Below, piece after piece: positions 51,532 through 60,444 of a stretch of DNA of 64,000 nucleotides; position 1 is the stretch's first letter; every line of letters starts with the position of its first letter. A program made the translations under genes and the position numbers. Under the pieces are notes generated by a model. It saw only the letters and a program-made list of their open reading frames with translations. It was not told the origin of the DNA and made no database searches. Source of the stretch: Kosakonia radicincitans DSM 16656 (lineage in GTDB: Bacteria > Pseudomonadota > Gammaproteobacteria > Enterobacterales > Enterobacteriaceae). The DNA is taken from the NCBI RefSeq assembly GCF_000280495.2, contig NZ_CP018017.1, positions 1 through 64,000 of the forward strand. The letters are read 5' to 3'.

Positions 51532-52628
51532 TTTTCCCCCGGGTTATTAGCATTTGGGTTAGGTGTCGAACCGTAGCCAGCTTTAGCTTGTATATATTTG
51601 ATAAACTCATCAGGTTGTTGAGTTAGGTCTTTAGGCATGTCATTCAGAATGTTTGAGTCGATATAGCCGGTATCGTTATATGGCAAGGTGCTCTTATATT
51701 GCTGGTCAGAAATGATCCCTGCATCGTGGGCAATAAGGACTGTTCTTGAAATTAACTGGTCTGCACTGATAGGCCCAAATGAGACAATGCGTGTTGTAGA
51801 TGGCGGGATTGCCAGAGCTATCGCAGGTGCGTTTGATATTTGGAGCTTTGATGCCTGGCCAGAATCAGGCCTCCAGTCCGGGTAAATATTCCCTGGAAGA
51901 GGTTTACCATCAAGTGAAATTGGGATGACCTTCATGTCTGTCATGAAACTAAACGTATTCATAACAGAAGCTTGCTTTACGCATATGGAGCAGTTTTCCC
52001 CACGGAAGAAGAAAAACAATCCTGCTTTTGTCGCTACGTCTTTTATGACCGTTCTCGAATTGTTTTCAGCTTCATTCGATTGATCCATTGCCCCAAATGT
52101 TGAGGTTGAGCGGCGGCTATTCTCATCTATGAGGGGGTCGGTAGAAGTAACCAACCTAGCCATATCAGTAAAGCGGCTGGCTTTATCCAGCATAATGCGT
52201 TGGGCCAGAAAATATGCCCTAACGTTTTCTTGGGTAGGATTGTCGATGGCCTGGTTGCGTAGTTTCTGAATGTTTTCATTAAACCAGGCTACGGTGAACG
52301 GAGCCGGGCCGGGCTTTTCAGTTGCGGCAGGTTCTGGAGTCGACTCCATAGGTGTTTGAGCAACCTGTTTAGGCGTTTCTTGAGGCGGTAAAGTCGGCGG
52401 AGGAGGTAACTTCACTGGCTTTTTCTTCACTGGCTCAGGTGGCGATTTACGCCAGAACCAACCTTCCTCTTTTCCATTCAGAAATGCCTGACCACCAGCG
52501 AGGTCGTCACTGGTGGTCTGAGGGGATTGAGACGTTGGGGTGTTACCCTCATCCGCAAGAACTGAGGTAGAAAAAGCAAATCCCACTAGCAGGGGAATAA
52601 TGATTTTAGTTAAAAATTGATATTTCAT
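51528..52628 (-). CDS. traF: TraF-like thioredoxin-fold pilus assembly protein
   Basis: 366 residues. A signal peptide (residues 1-25) is followed by a Pro-rich linker (about 62-108) and a C-terminal thioredoxin-like domain with the CSIC motif at 212-215 after FFFFRGE. F TraF lacks the active pair, whereas IncHI/IncC-like versions keep it, so this one may be redox active and may help fold cysteine-rich TraN or TraH. Overlaps traH and the upstream 112-residue gene. Confidence 0.88.
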   Translation of the reverse strand: MKYQFLTKIIIPLLVGFAFSTSVLADEGNTPTSQSPQTTSDDLAGGQAFLNGKEEGWFWRKSPPEPVKKKPVKLPPPPTLPPQETPKQVAQTPMESTPEPAATEKPGPAPFTVAWFNENIQKLRNQAIDNPTQENVRAYFLAQRIMLDKASRFTDMARLVTSTDPLIDENSRRSTSTFGAMDQSNEAENNSRTVIKDVATKAGLFFFFRGENCSICVKQASVMNTFSFMTDMKVIPISLDGKPLPGNIYPDWRPDSGQASKLQISNAPAIALAIPPSTTRIVSFGPISADQLISRTVLIAHDAGIISDQQYKSTLPYNDTGYIDSNILNDMPKDLTQQPDEFIKYIQAKAGYGSTPNPNANNPGEK

Positions 52629-52944
52629 CGGAATTACCCTCGGAAATTATTCTTGCGATAGACTCCGTCCAGAAAAAGCTATTTTTTCCACTAAAGACCC
52701 TTGCACTTTCAAGTTGGCGAGTTAATGCATAATGCCTATATCTGACCTGTCCTATACGTTTGGCTACACTATCCGACTTAACACCAATTTCGGAGCAAGC
52801 CTCATCGAGAGTCATGCGTGTTCCATATTTACGCAACAGCTCATCAGTAACTATGTTCTTAGGGTCGTCGTTAACTAATACCGCAGGGATTTTGTGTGCT
52901 GGCATAAGCATTGCCCTGTTATGAGAACATTTAAGTGTCTTCAT
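52606..52944 (-). CDS. Small putative DNA-binding protein upstream of traF
   Basis: 112 residues from an ATG preceded by AAGGGAG. The segment MTLDEACSEIGVKSDSVAKRIGQVRYRHY looks like a helix-turn-helix. It overlaps traF by 23 bp and is the first gene behind the element at 53013-53042, so it may regulate its own operon. Not recognised. Confidence 0.55.
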   Translation of the reverse strand: MKTLKCSHNRAMLMPAHKIPAVLVNDDPKNIVTDELLRKYGTRMTLDEACSEIGVKSDSVAKRIGQVRYRHYALTRQLESARVFSGKNSFFWTESIARIISEGNSDEISIFN

Positions 52945-53012
52945 AAAACTCCCTTATCAGAAATACGGACGGCATTACGATTAGTTTGCCATATGGGTTA
53001 AAATAACAAGTT

Positions 53013-53077
53013 CAAAAATGGCAACGTTTTGACTGTAAAAATCAAAAGTAATTTTCATGTGCATCCGTTTTGTTTAC
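53013..53077 (-). promoter_or_regulatory. traF-operon upstream region: shared element and GTAAAC box
   Basis: Contains the element shared with the parM promoter region (53013-53042) and a near-copy of the accessory box, GTAAACAAAACGGA (complement of 53064-53077). No TTCGTCA is visible here. Confidence 0.5.
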
Positions 53078-53104
53078 ATGATTTGAAATCAGCAAATACA
53101 AAAA

Positions 53105-53131
53105 AACCCAGTCCGAAGACTGGGTTTTTCT
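53105..53131. terminator. Rho-independent terminator
   Basis: AACCCAGTC/GACTGGGTT stem with T tracts on both sides, ending the 53161 gene ahead of the traF operon. Confidence 0.8.
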
Positions 53132-53160
53132 GTGTTAGCTAATTAAAAGAATTAGATGCT

Positions 53161-53682
53161 TTAAAGACCAAAGTTATCTTTAAAATGGCCTTGGTTCTTC
53201 CAGGATGAATTCTCCATCACACAGCATTCAAATACTGTATTCAGGCCGTCATCTGGAAATTTAAGGGCATCGTTGCCTATACGAATGATGTTACCGATGA
53301 GTTCACGGGCTAACTGAGAATTACGCAAGAAACGCGTAAAGAACTCATTGCTGATATGTTTGCCCAGGTTATAAGCAAATTCAAGCAACGTTGCATCGTT
53401 AGCAGTCAGCACCGCACCAGATTCAGATGCGTAATAAAAAACATTCTCTTGGCAACCGAGGTTTTTCATTGCGCGGAGAAACAACATTTCTCCTTCCATA
53501 TCCATAAGGCGAAAAATTATATCAATATCAGATTCATCGTTTACGACAGCACCGACAGCATCATAAAGTACGGCAGCGGGAGCTTGTTCAAACTCATCAC
53601 GTTCGTAATTCATCAACATACGGTTTTGTGCGTTATTAAAGCTATCAATATGATCTGATTTAGCAGTAGTTGAAGTATACAT
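53161..53682 (-). CDS. Hypothetical protein
   Basis: 173 residues, start ATG preceded by AGGAGT. Acidic, helical, no recognised motif. Last gene of the small-gene run before the tra operon. Confidence 0.65.
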   Translation of the reverse strand: MYTSTTAKSDHIDSFNNAQNRMLMNYERDEFEQAPAAVLYDAVGAVVNDESDIDIIFRLMDMEGEMLFLRAMKNLGCQENVFYYASESGAVLTANDATLLEFAYNLGKHISNEFFTRFLRNSQLARELIGNIIRIGNDALKFPDDGLNTVFECCVMENSSWKNQGHFKDNFGL

Positions 53683-53910
53683 GAGTGACTCCTTAGAAAT
53701 TTTCTACCAGACAGTTTGTTCTTTCATGAAGTCAGCCTCATTCGCTATAAAGCGTTTTGCTTCATTCATCGCCGCATCGAAATGTTTATTACCCAACTTA
53801 CGTCCTAGATCAGTTATCTGTTCAACAAGAAGAGCACATTCAGGGTGAGTAAATCGTCCACCACCTTGGCAGTAAGTTAAATGACCTGCCCCCACGATTA
53901 GATACAACAC

Positions 53911-54744
53911 TCAGTTAGTAACGTCGGAATCTTCATTCTCAGAATGACCCTTTCTCCAGCCCGCTGCAAATTCAGACGGTGTCTGATAATTCAGCGTGGA
54001 GTGCGGGCGGCATTCGTTATAATCCTGCCGCCAGTCATTAATAATTTTCCTGGCATGAACGATATCGCTGAACCAGTGCTCATTCAAACATTCATCGCGA
54101 AATCGTCCGTTAAAGCTCTCAATAAATCCGTTCTGCGTTGGCTTGCCCGGCTGGATTAAGCGCAACTCAACACCATGCTCAAAGGCCCATTGATCCAGTG
54201 CACGGCAAGTGAACTCCGGCCCCTGGTCAGTTCTTATCGTCGCCGGATAGCCTCGAAACAGTGCAATGCTGTCCAGAATACGCGTGACCTGAACGCCTGA
54301 AATCCCAAAGGCAACAGTGACCGTCAGGCATTCCTTTGTGAAATCATCGACGCAGGTAAGACACTTGATCCTGCGACCGGTGGAAAGTGCGTCCATGACG
54401 AAATCCATCGACCAGGTCAGATTGGGCGCCGCCGGACGGAGCAGCGGCAGACGTTCTGTTGCCAGCCCTTTACGACGTCTTCTGCGTTTTACGCCCAGGC
54501 CACTGAGGTGATAAAGCCGGTACACGCGCTTATGATTAACATGAAGCCCTTCACGGCGCAGCAACTGCCAAATACGACGGTAGCCAAAACGCCTGCGCTC
54601 CAGTGCCAGCTCAGTGATGCGCCCTGATAAATGCGCATCAGCAGCCGGACGGTGAGCCTCATAGCGGCAGGTCGACAGGGATAAACCTGTAAGCCTGCAG
54701 GCACGACGTTGCGACAGACCGGTCGCATCACACATCAACATCAC
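53911..54744 (-). CDS. IS3-family transposase OrfB
   Basis: 277 residues. Integrase core of the DDE type: [10 protein letters not shown] (first Asp), RTDQGPEF (second Asp) and [19 protein letters not shown] (Glu). An N-terminal HTH-like region ([12 protein letters not shown]) precedes it. Probably made mainly as an OrfAB fusion by frameshifting, as in the family. Confidence 0.92.
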   Translation of the reverse strand: MMLMCDATGLSQRRACRLTGLSLSTCRYEAHRPAADAHLSGRITELALERRRFGYRRIWQLLRREGLHVNHKRVYRLYHLSGLGVKRRRRRKGLATERLPLLRPAAPNLTWSMDFVMDALSTGRRIKCLTCVDDFTKECLTVTVAFGISGVQVTRILDSIALFRGYPATIRTDQGPEFTCRALDQWAFEHGVELRLIQPGKPTQNGFIESFNGRFRDECLNEHWFSDIVHARKIINDWRQDYNECRPHSTLNYQTPSEFAAGWRKGHSENEDSDVTN

Positions 54745-54767
54745 GGCTTCCCGCTTCTGGTCTGTCG

Positions 54768-55031
54768 TCAGTACTTTCGCCCAAGAGCCACCTGAAGCGC
54801 CTCTTTATCCAGCATGGCTTCGGCAAGCAGCTTCTTGAGTCTGGTGTTCTCTTCCTCAAGCGACTTCAGGCGCTTAACTTCAGGCACCTCCATACCGCCA
54901 TACTTCTTACGCCAGGTGTAAAACGTGGCATCGGAAATGGCATGCTTGCGGCAGAGTTCACGGGCGGGTACCCCAGCTTCGGCTTCGCGGAGAATACTGA
55001 TGATCTGTTCGTCGGAAAAACGCTTCTTCAT
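54768..55031 (-). CDS. IS3-family transposase OrfA
   Basis: 87 residues, with the [20 protein letters not shown]...[12 protein letters not shown] and a leucine-zipper-like end ([20 protein letters not shown]). Binds the IS ends. Confidence 0.92.
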   Translation of the reverse strand: MKKRFSDEQIISILREAEAGVPARELCRKHAISDATFYTWRKKYGGMEVPEVKRLKSLEEENTRLKKLLAEAMLDKEALQVALGRKY

Positions 55032-55342
55032 GGGGATGTCCTCATGTGGCTTATGAAGACATTACTAACATCGGGGTGTACTAATCAACGGGGAGCAGGT
55101 CATAAACGAGTAACCAGCATTAATGCCTTCGACTCATTTTGTGTTACATGAAAGATGGTTTTCTGAGTTCCTATCCCTCGTTCGTTCAGAATATTAATGG
55201 TATCCATATCGGCGAGTAGTAACCTTAAGTCCTGCAAATCTCTATCGATTGAATGAGGTCGCAATGACATATCGCCAGACACAAAACCATAGATATCCTC
55301 GGTTTCAGAATGAAACATATATACCTCGATAAATTAAATGAA

Positions 55343-55603
55343 TTAGAAGATACCCGGCTTACACCGCAATAGAGCATTAAATATCTGCTCACGAGCCTCA
55401 GAAGGATTTACTTGTTTTGCAATTCCTTCAATCCACTCATCAACCGGCAATCGGGTAAAATGATGGTCTGTATTGCGAATCCTGATTGCAATGACAGCCC
55501 AGTGAGCGAGAGCATACTGAATATAATGCTTATCGCCTTGTGCAACTTCACCGCGTATTCTGGCGGTGCGGTTGTTATACTCTATCAACGCGCAGCCACT
55601 CAT
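55343..55603 (-). CDS. Hypothetical small protein
   Basis: 86 residues, start ATG preceded by GGAGTCTGT. Soluble, not recognised. Upstream of the IS-interrupted gene in the same direction. Confidence 0.6.
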   Translation of the reverse strand: MSGCALIEYNNRTARIRGEVAQGDKHYIQYALAHWAVIAIRIRNTDHHFTRLPVDEWIEGIAKQVNPSEAREQIFNALLRCKPGIF

Positions 55604-55630
55604 ACAGACTCCAGTTATTAATCTATATAG

Positions 55631-55852
55631 TTAAAAGACAATTCCATCATCAATCGCCGTCAGGCTTTCGATCTTTGAAATGTCGATGAAGTTAAATCGT
55701 CGTACATTGTTTGCAGTAATAATCCGACCGTCATTAAGCTGAATGATCTCACTTTCTTTATCAGAACGTGATGGCCATGAAGCGATAACAGAGTCTTCAG
55801 TAATTACATAATGCCGACTATTTGATATAAACAAAATGCATGGGATATCCAT
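55631..55852 (-). CDS. Hypothetical small protein
   Basis: 73 residues, predicted beta-rich, start preceded by GGAGTCTCATTTA. Not recognised. Confidence 0.55.
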   Translation of the reverse strand: MDIPCILFISNSRHYVITEDSVIASWPSRSDKESEIIQLNDGRIITANNVRRFNFIDISKIESLTAIDDGIVF

Positions 55853-55885
55853 TAAATGAGACTCCAGACATTCAGTCTTTAAAGA

Positions 55886-56113
55886 TTAAAATTCTGTAGT
55901 ACCAATCCATACATCATTAATATATGCATCGGCCCCAAACTCAACACCACAAGGCTGTACTTTATCCAGGGTTTCGAACGTCCATCCTTCTTCAGGAGGC
56001 CATTGGAAAAGCAATGGCGCTCCATCCAAATATTTTATGGCGAGAACCCCATGACGAAGAGGTGCGAGGATATCTGTTTCACCGGGTCTCACTTTAACCC
56101 AATAATGAATCAT
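55886..56113 (-). CDS. Hypothetical small protein
   Basis: 75 residues, Trp-rich and acidic, start preceded by AGGTGACATC. Not recognised. Confidence 0.55.
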   Translation of the reverse strand: MIHYWVKVRPGETDILAPLRHGVLAIKYLDGAPLLFQWPPEEGWTFETLDKVQPCGVEFGADAYINDVWIGTTEF

Positions 56114-56123
56114 GATGTCACCT

Positions 56124-56432
56124 TTATTGATTTACCCGAGGAATGAATTGGGTTTGGGTGGTTATATCAGACATGAGTTCATAAATCTTGTATGGCCACC
56201 AATTTGAATCCATATCACGGAAGAAATGAACCTCAGTGATATCGGGACACATCGGATGCCATAGGTTAAAAACCATAAGTTCAGATGCCTCAACCTCAAT
56301 GAACTGATTGATTGAGGTTTTCCTGAACTCATTCGTGGAAATAAACCCTATTAGATCCTCCAATTGATTAAGCAATAAACCCGCTTGTAGCAGTTCAGAG
56401 GAACTATCGAAGTCATGTTTTAAAATATTCAT
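56124..56432 (-). CDS. Hypothetical protein
   Basis: 102 residues from the ATG at 56432, preceded by GGAGACTAAC. The longer frame upstream runs over a terminator and the end of the next gene and is rejected. Not recognised. Confidence 0.55.
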   Translation of the reverse strand: MNILKHDFDSSSELLQAGLLLNQLEDLIGFISTNEFRKTSINQFIEVEASELMVFNLWHPMCPDITEVHFFRDMDSNWWPYKIYELMSDITTQTQFIPRVNQ

Positions 56433-56455
56433 GTTAGTCTCCAGCGTGGCACGAA

Positions 56456-56482
56456 AAAAACGCTGACCGAAGTCAGCGTTTG
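56456..56482 (-). terminator. Rho-independent terminator
   Basis: AACGCTGAC/GTCAGCGTT stem followed by T5 on the minus strand, right after the 56488 stop. Confidence 0.8.
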
Positions 56483-56487
56483 TATTA

Positions 56488-56988
56488 TTACAGAGGTTTA
56501 TTCTTAAGCGGCTTCGCAGCCTCTTTAGGATAAGTGTGATAAAACGCTTTTCTGTATTTTTCGTATCCAATACGTTGGGATGCAACATGTTCCATATTAG
56601 TGGGAGCAGTAAAGTGATGACACGCAATCAGTCTTGCTTGTTTTGCCAATTCACTTGACCACTCGTGCAGGATTTCCATCCGGGTTTCGAATGGATCAAG
56701 ACCCGCTATTTTGCAGCAACTCGTAAATGAACATAAGTCTTCCTGATTTTCTTCCGAACAAATCCAGAGGATTTCATCCACACGCTGCTCACCAGTACTA
56801 CGGTATGCAGTCATGATATATATACTATCCCGAATTATTTCGTAAGCCATCTTTGATGAAAAACGAAGTTCATAATTATGTTCTGAATCGGCTGATATCA
56901 GATCATATTCACTTTCAGTGGCATCGAAAATACTCATGAATGAGAGTTGATTTTCGTGAACCACTTTAGATTTTGCGGTTGCAGACAT
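56488..56988 (-). CDS. Hypothetical protein
   Basis: 166 residues from the ATG at 56988, preceded by AAGGTGATCATT, a leader identical in layout to that of the exonuclease gene. Several cysteines (ICSEEN, CSFTSCC). Not recognised. Confidence 0.6.
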   Translation of the reverse strand: MSATAKSKVVHENQLSFMSIFDATESEYDLISADSEHNYELRFSSKMAYEIIRDSIYIMTAYRSTGEQRVDEILWICSEENQEDLCSFTSCCKIAGLDPFETRMEILHEWSSELAKQARLIACHHFTAPTNMEHVASQRIGYEKYRKAFYHTYPKEAAKPLKNKPL

Positions 56989-57051
56989 AATGATCACCTT
57001 TAAAATAAATTAAATTAATTTAGAAAGCTAAAACGGAAATTAAAATACAGA

Positions 57052-58965
57052 TTAAGACATGAGAGCTTTACGGGTTACTTCAAAGAGTTTGCTACGTAAG
57101 GCAGAAACAGAACCGACAGAAACACCGGTATCACCAAAAAGACTTTTCATCATGCGGTCACTGGCATCACCGAAACCGATGCCAATAACGATGATGTCAT
57201 CATCTTTAGCGCTTTGTATCATCGCTCGCGCAGAAGCCATATCATCAGGCTGGCCATCAGTTGCTATAACCAATACATGGCGATCCGCTTTAGCTGACGT
57301 CAGGTCTGCAAGTGCAGGCCATAACGATTCGCAAAGAGGAGTACAGCCTTGCGTACCAATACCAAACTGATGAGTTCCTATAGCTGTCCGTAAAGTTTGC
57401 TCCCGTCCTTTTAACAGACCTACGCTATTATGTGCGGCGTGTGGGAAATGGTATGCCGAGGTAGTTACCCCCTGAATACCATCGAGCGCATACAACATTG
57501 ATACAACAGCGGCTTCAGCCTCTTTAACCGACCGGCTCATTGACCCGCTAGAGTCCAGCAGGATAGTAAAAGCAGAACTGACATCTACTGCCTTGGACTT
57601 ATGTTTAAAAAGACGCGTATTGCCCAGCATGGCACTGGTAACCAGTCGAGAATCAAGCTTACGACCAGTTTCACGATGTGTTCTTCTCACCGCTCTTACA
57701 CCCTGTAACAACCCATGAAGTGATTGGCGTAACCCGGTAGCCATCTGCACCCCTAAACTTACGGATGCATTACCGGTATCGTGCCGCTTCGCAGGTGCTA
57801 CTGAATATGGAGTAGGTGAAACGATACGTTGATGCGGGGGTACTTTGTCTTTGATTAACTGATTGAGCTTATCTGAAGTGTTCTGTCCAGTACGGCCAAG
57901 GTCATTCGATGTGGTTCCTTCGAAAGGGTCTTTACCGCCCTGGGACATGTTAACGACAGAAGCTTCACCCGAAGCATTTGAGCCCGGTTGGGAAGCTCCG
58001 GCTTTGTTGTCACCAGAGTCGGAAGCAGGAGTATTACGATTAGCTGACGTTGACGATGAGTTATCGTTTTCATCATCGCTATCGTTTTGCCCATGTTCTT
58101 TATCTGGTGCGCCACCGGTATTACCATCAGGATCTGAAGAAGGCCCATTCTGACCGGCTGACGATGACGGCGAGCCGCCATTACCGCCTGAACTTACAGT
58201 CTGGCCATCCCCATTTTTGTCAGAACTGTCGGATGACTGGCCCGGCTCTGACGAACTGTCATCGCCTTTGCTGTCACCATAATCAGCGCCCTGATTATCA
58301 TCCTGCGGAGGTTCTTCTTGCTCATTAGTTTCGTTAAATGCATCTACTGCGAGGTCATATAACCGACATGCAACTTCAAACACCTTTTTAATCGAGGTTG
58401 CTTGTACTGCTTCAGCCATAACCGTCATAGCTTTGTCGTACAGCTCCAGCCCGAAGATGCGTTCAAAGTCTTCACGCACTTGCTTTGTTGGGATAGTTAA
58501 ACCGTTGAAGCGGTTCAAACCACAAGTAAGCAGGGTATCCAGAAATACCGATGAAGCTTTATCACAGGATTCCGCTTCTTCACTGAACAAAAAATGATTC
58601 AGTGAATTGAGATACTTCAATGTACCTGGATAGCGACAACTCATCGCACGTTCAATGCGCAAATCTTCGCAAAGATTGACCAGGTGTCTAAGTACCTCAA
58701 CGTTGTATTTATCCGACTCCATATGCTCTTGAATGAATATCTTAAGATCACCAAAATCAGTGAAACGGATATGTGCTGCTTCATGTACGGCATACCCTAA
58801 TAACGGATTTGCCAACATTTCAGCGTCCTTGAAGAATGGAAGGTTAATAAGAAAACCAGCACCAGTCTCCGTAGCATATGCTTCATTGCCGCCAACAGAA
58901 ACATTAAGACCAATCTGAGAGCTTAATGCACGTGCGACAATAGGAAGGGAATTATAAATACCCAT
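57052..58965 (-). CDS. CobT-like von Willebrand factor A protein
   Basis: 637 residues. The N-terminal part has an HEAAH motif (YAVHEAAHIRFTDF around residue 60) like a zinc-metallopeptidase or CobT start. A long acidic Ser/Asp/Gly-rich linker (about 217-365) follows, then a VWA domain with the MIDAS motif D471-x-S473-x-S475 and a later TDGQPDD. The CobT name comes from cobaltochelatase, but on MOBH elements such proteins pair with a CobS-like MoxR ATPase and probably remodel protein or DNA complexes rather than make cobalamin. Confidence 0.85.
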   Translation of the reverse strand: MGIYNSLPIVARALSSQIGLNVSVGGNEAYATETGAGFLINLPFFKDAEMLANPLLGYAVHEAAHIRFTDFGDLKIFIQEHMESDKYNVEVLRHLVNLCEDLRIERAMSCRYPGTLKYLNSLNHFLFSEEAESCDKASSVFLDTLLTCGLNRFNGLTIPTKQVREDFERIFGLELYDKAMTVMAEAVQATSIKKVFEVACRLYDLAVDAFNETNEQEEPPQDDNQGADYGDSKGDDSSSEPGQSSDSSDKNGDGQTVSSGGNGGSPSSSAGQNGPSSDPDGNTGGAPDKEHGQNDSDDENDNSSSTSANRNTPASDSGDNKAGASQPGSNASGEASVVNMSQGGKDPFEGTTSNDLGRTGQNTSDKLNQLIKDKVPPHQRIVSPTPYSVAPAKRHDTGNASVSLGVQMATGLRQSLHGLLQGVRAVRRTHRETGRKLDSRLVTSAMLGNTRLFKHKSKAVDVSSAFTILLDSSGSMSRSVKEAEAAVVSMLYALDGIQGVTTSAYHFPHAAHNSVGLLKGREQTLRTAIGTHQFGIGTQGCTPLCESLWPALADLTSAKADRHVLVIATDGQPDDMASARAMIQSAKDDDIIVIGIGFGDASDRMMKSLFGDTGVSVGSVSALRSKLFEVTRKALMS

Positions 58966-59003
58966 ATATACCTCACAATAAATTTAAATAGATTAATTAG
59001 AAA

Positions 59004-59028
59004 AAAGGCCCGGAGTGGGCCTTTTATT
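59004..59028 (-). terminator. Rho-independent terminator
   Basis: AAGGCCC/GGGCCTT stem followed by T4 on the minus strand, directly after the DUF3150 gene stop. Confidence 0.75.
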
Positions 59029-59029
59029 T

Positions 59030-60385
59030 TTAAAACACCATTATTGTTTCGTCATCATCGAGTGAAGACGAAATTACAATTTCAGGCTCTTTTCCATCAA
59101 TGACTTTTTCAGAATCCAAACCCGAAATAAGAGCTGAGTCTGGCAGAGAGCGGGGTACAATCGAATCACCGCCCAAAAATGAATCATCATCGACCATAAC
59201 CGCACTAAACGCCGGTATTACAGCGTCATTAACAATTCCATGCTCCTGGGTATCGGACAAGTCGTTAACGTCAGTATCAGCCGACGTATTAACCGGTTCG
59301 ATTGCCAAAGACGTATCAGCTGAACCATTGATTTCTACCAGAACAGATGGGGCTTCAGCGAGTGAATCAACGCTTTGCAATCCGATCGGATCTTCTACTA
59401 CCACAGCAGATGCAAACGCATCTGTATGCGGAGGAGGAAGCGTTTCTACCTGAACCTGAGTTGCCGAAATGGCCGCTAAAGTCATGGCATCATCATCTCC
59501 AATAAGGTTCATTGAAAGTGATGGGTCAATCGCATCGTTACCATCTGTAGTACTGGCTGATGACAGCAGTTCTACAAACTGTTTTGCATGAATTGGGTCG
59601 CGTAGGTTATTGAGGAGAGAGAGAATGTCGTTATAAGGTTTGCCCGTCACTTTGCCGGTTAGCGGAATGTCTTTCATTACCTGATTAACATAGTCGCTAA
59701 GAGACTGGACGCTTGGTGCGATGAAAGCTAGGGAAGCGAGTTTATCGTCGCAGCGGCGTAAAGGATTTAGTGTGTGCTGAGAAAACGCATCGGGGTTCCT
59801 GTTTTTAAGGAAACCTTCAACAACATCAGCCACATCCTCATAAACTTCATCCGCTAAACTTTTAACTTGCCCAGTTAAACCATCCTGAATGACACTGTTA
59901 CCATAAGGTGTGATATGAATCGCAGTAAAGCCAAATTGTATCTGGCTATCCATATAAGACAAATCGATCGCAGCATCACGCAAAAGTATAGAGCGATACT
60001 TTTCTTCAAAAGAATTAATCCAGCTATTAAAATCAGCTTTCATAAATTCCTTTTTGTAATCGTAAAACTCGCCCTTAAGTACATTCAGTTTACCAATTAA
60101 ATCATTAACCTTGTCGGCTGGAATTGCATAGCCTCCCATAAATTTAATACCCGCTTCAAGACATAAAGCGTGAGCTGAATTCTTCTTGCGGGTAAATGGA
60201 TTGATGAGTTGTGGGTCAATGATTTTCTTGCTACCTAATGAAACAAGTACATCAGGTGGCAAATCAGCACTGTTACCAAGATCTTCTCTTTTCAGCTTAC
60301 GACGACCACTAATACTGGTGATATCAGAAAGAGAAACGAGAATAAGTTGTTCCAGAACCTGAGTGGCATTGGATTTGATAGTCAT
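59030..60385 (-). CDS. DUF3150-type protein of the CobS/CobT module
   Basis: 451 residues from the ATG at 60385, twelve bases inside the longer frame and preceded by GAGGTATGTC. The N-terminal 300 residues have the typical start (LEQLILVSLSDITSISGRRKL, helical, with FNSWINSFEEKYR), and the C-terminal 150 are acidic and low-complexity. In related elements this gene lies between the MoxR-type ATPase and the VWA protein, as here, so it is probably their substrate adaptor or third subunit. Biochemical role unknown. Confidence 0.75.
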   Translation of the reverse strand: MTIKSNATQVLEQLILVSLSDITSISGRRKLKREDLGNSADLPPDVLVSLGSKKIIDPQLINPFTRKKNSAHALCLEAGIKFMGGYAIPADKVNDLIGKLNVLKGEFYDYKKEFMKADFNSWINSFEEKYRSILLRDAAIDLSYMDSQIQFGFTAIHITPYGNSVIQDGLTGQVKSLADEVYEDVADVVEGFLKNRNPDAFSQHTLNPLRRCDDKLASLAFIAPSVQSLSDYVNQVMKDIPLTGKVTGKPYNDILSLLNNLRDPIHAKQFVELLSSASTTDGNDAIDPSLSMNLIGDDDAMTLAAISATQVQVETLPPPHTDAFASAVVVEDPIGLQSVDSLAEAPSVLVEINGSADTSLAIEPVNTSADTDVNDLSDTQEHGIVNDAVIPAFSAVMVDDDSFLGGDSIVPRSLPDSALISGLDSEKVIDGKEPEIVISSSLDDDETIMVF

Positions 60386-60425
60386 GACATACCTCATTAA
60401 TTTAAAATTGATTTAAAAAGAATTA

Positions 60426-60444
60426 AAAAACCCCAAGCGGGGTT
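60426..60444 (-). terminator. Rho-independent terminator
   Basis: AACCCC/GGGGTT stem followed by T6 on the minus strand, after the CobS-like gene. Confidence 0.75.

Larger units (their letters stand above)
53882..55102 (-). mobile_element. IS3-family insertion sequence (IS407-like group), 1221 bp
   Basis: Ends are TGACCTGC...GCAGGTCA with longer imperfect inverted repeats reaching into GATTAG. It is flanked by the 4-bp target duplication TAAA (53878-53881 and 55103-55106). Two transposase frames, orfA and orfB, are intact. A 4-bp duplication and the orfB DDE pattern fit the IS407 group. The clean duplication suggests a recent, unrearranged insertion. Confidence 0.9.
53704..55318 (-). pseudogene. 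Small gene interrupted by an IS3-family element
   Basis: The 5' part (55318-55103, beginning MFHSETEDIYGF and ending LVTRL) and the 3' part (from TYCQGGGRF to the stop at 53704) join in frame if the IS and one copy of the 4-bp duplication are removed. The restored protein would have about 129 residues. Its original function is not recognised. It has the shared AT-rich leader of the neighbouring genes. Confidence 0.85.

Noticed and set aside
52960..53160. TTCGTCA promoter for the traF operon
   Set aside because: Only the GTAAAC box and the parM-shared element are present; the TTCGTCA heptamer is missing.
56124..56627. Long version of the 102-residue gene
   Set aside because: The extra N-terminus spans a strong terminator hairpin and the end of the neighbouring gene; a good start lies at 56432.
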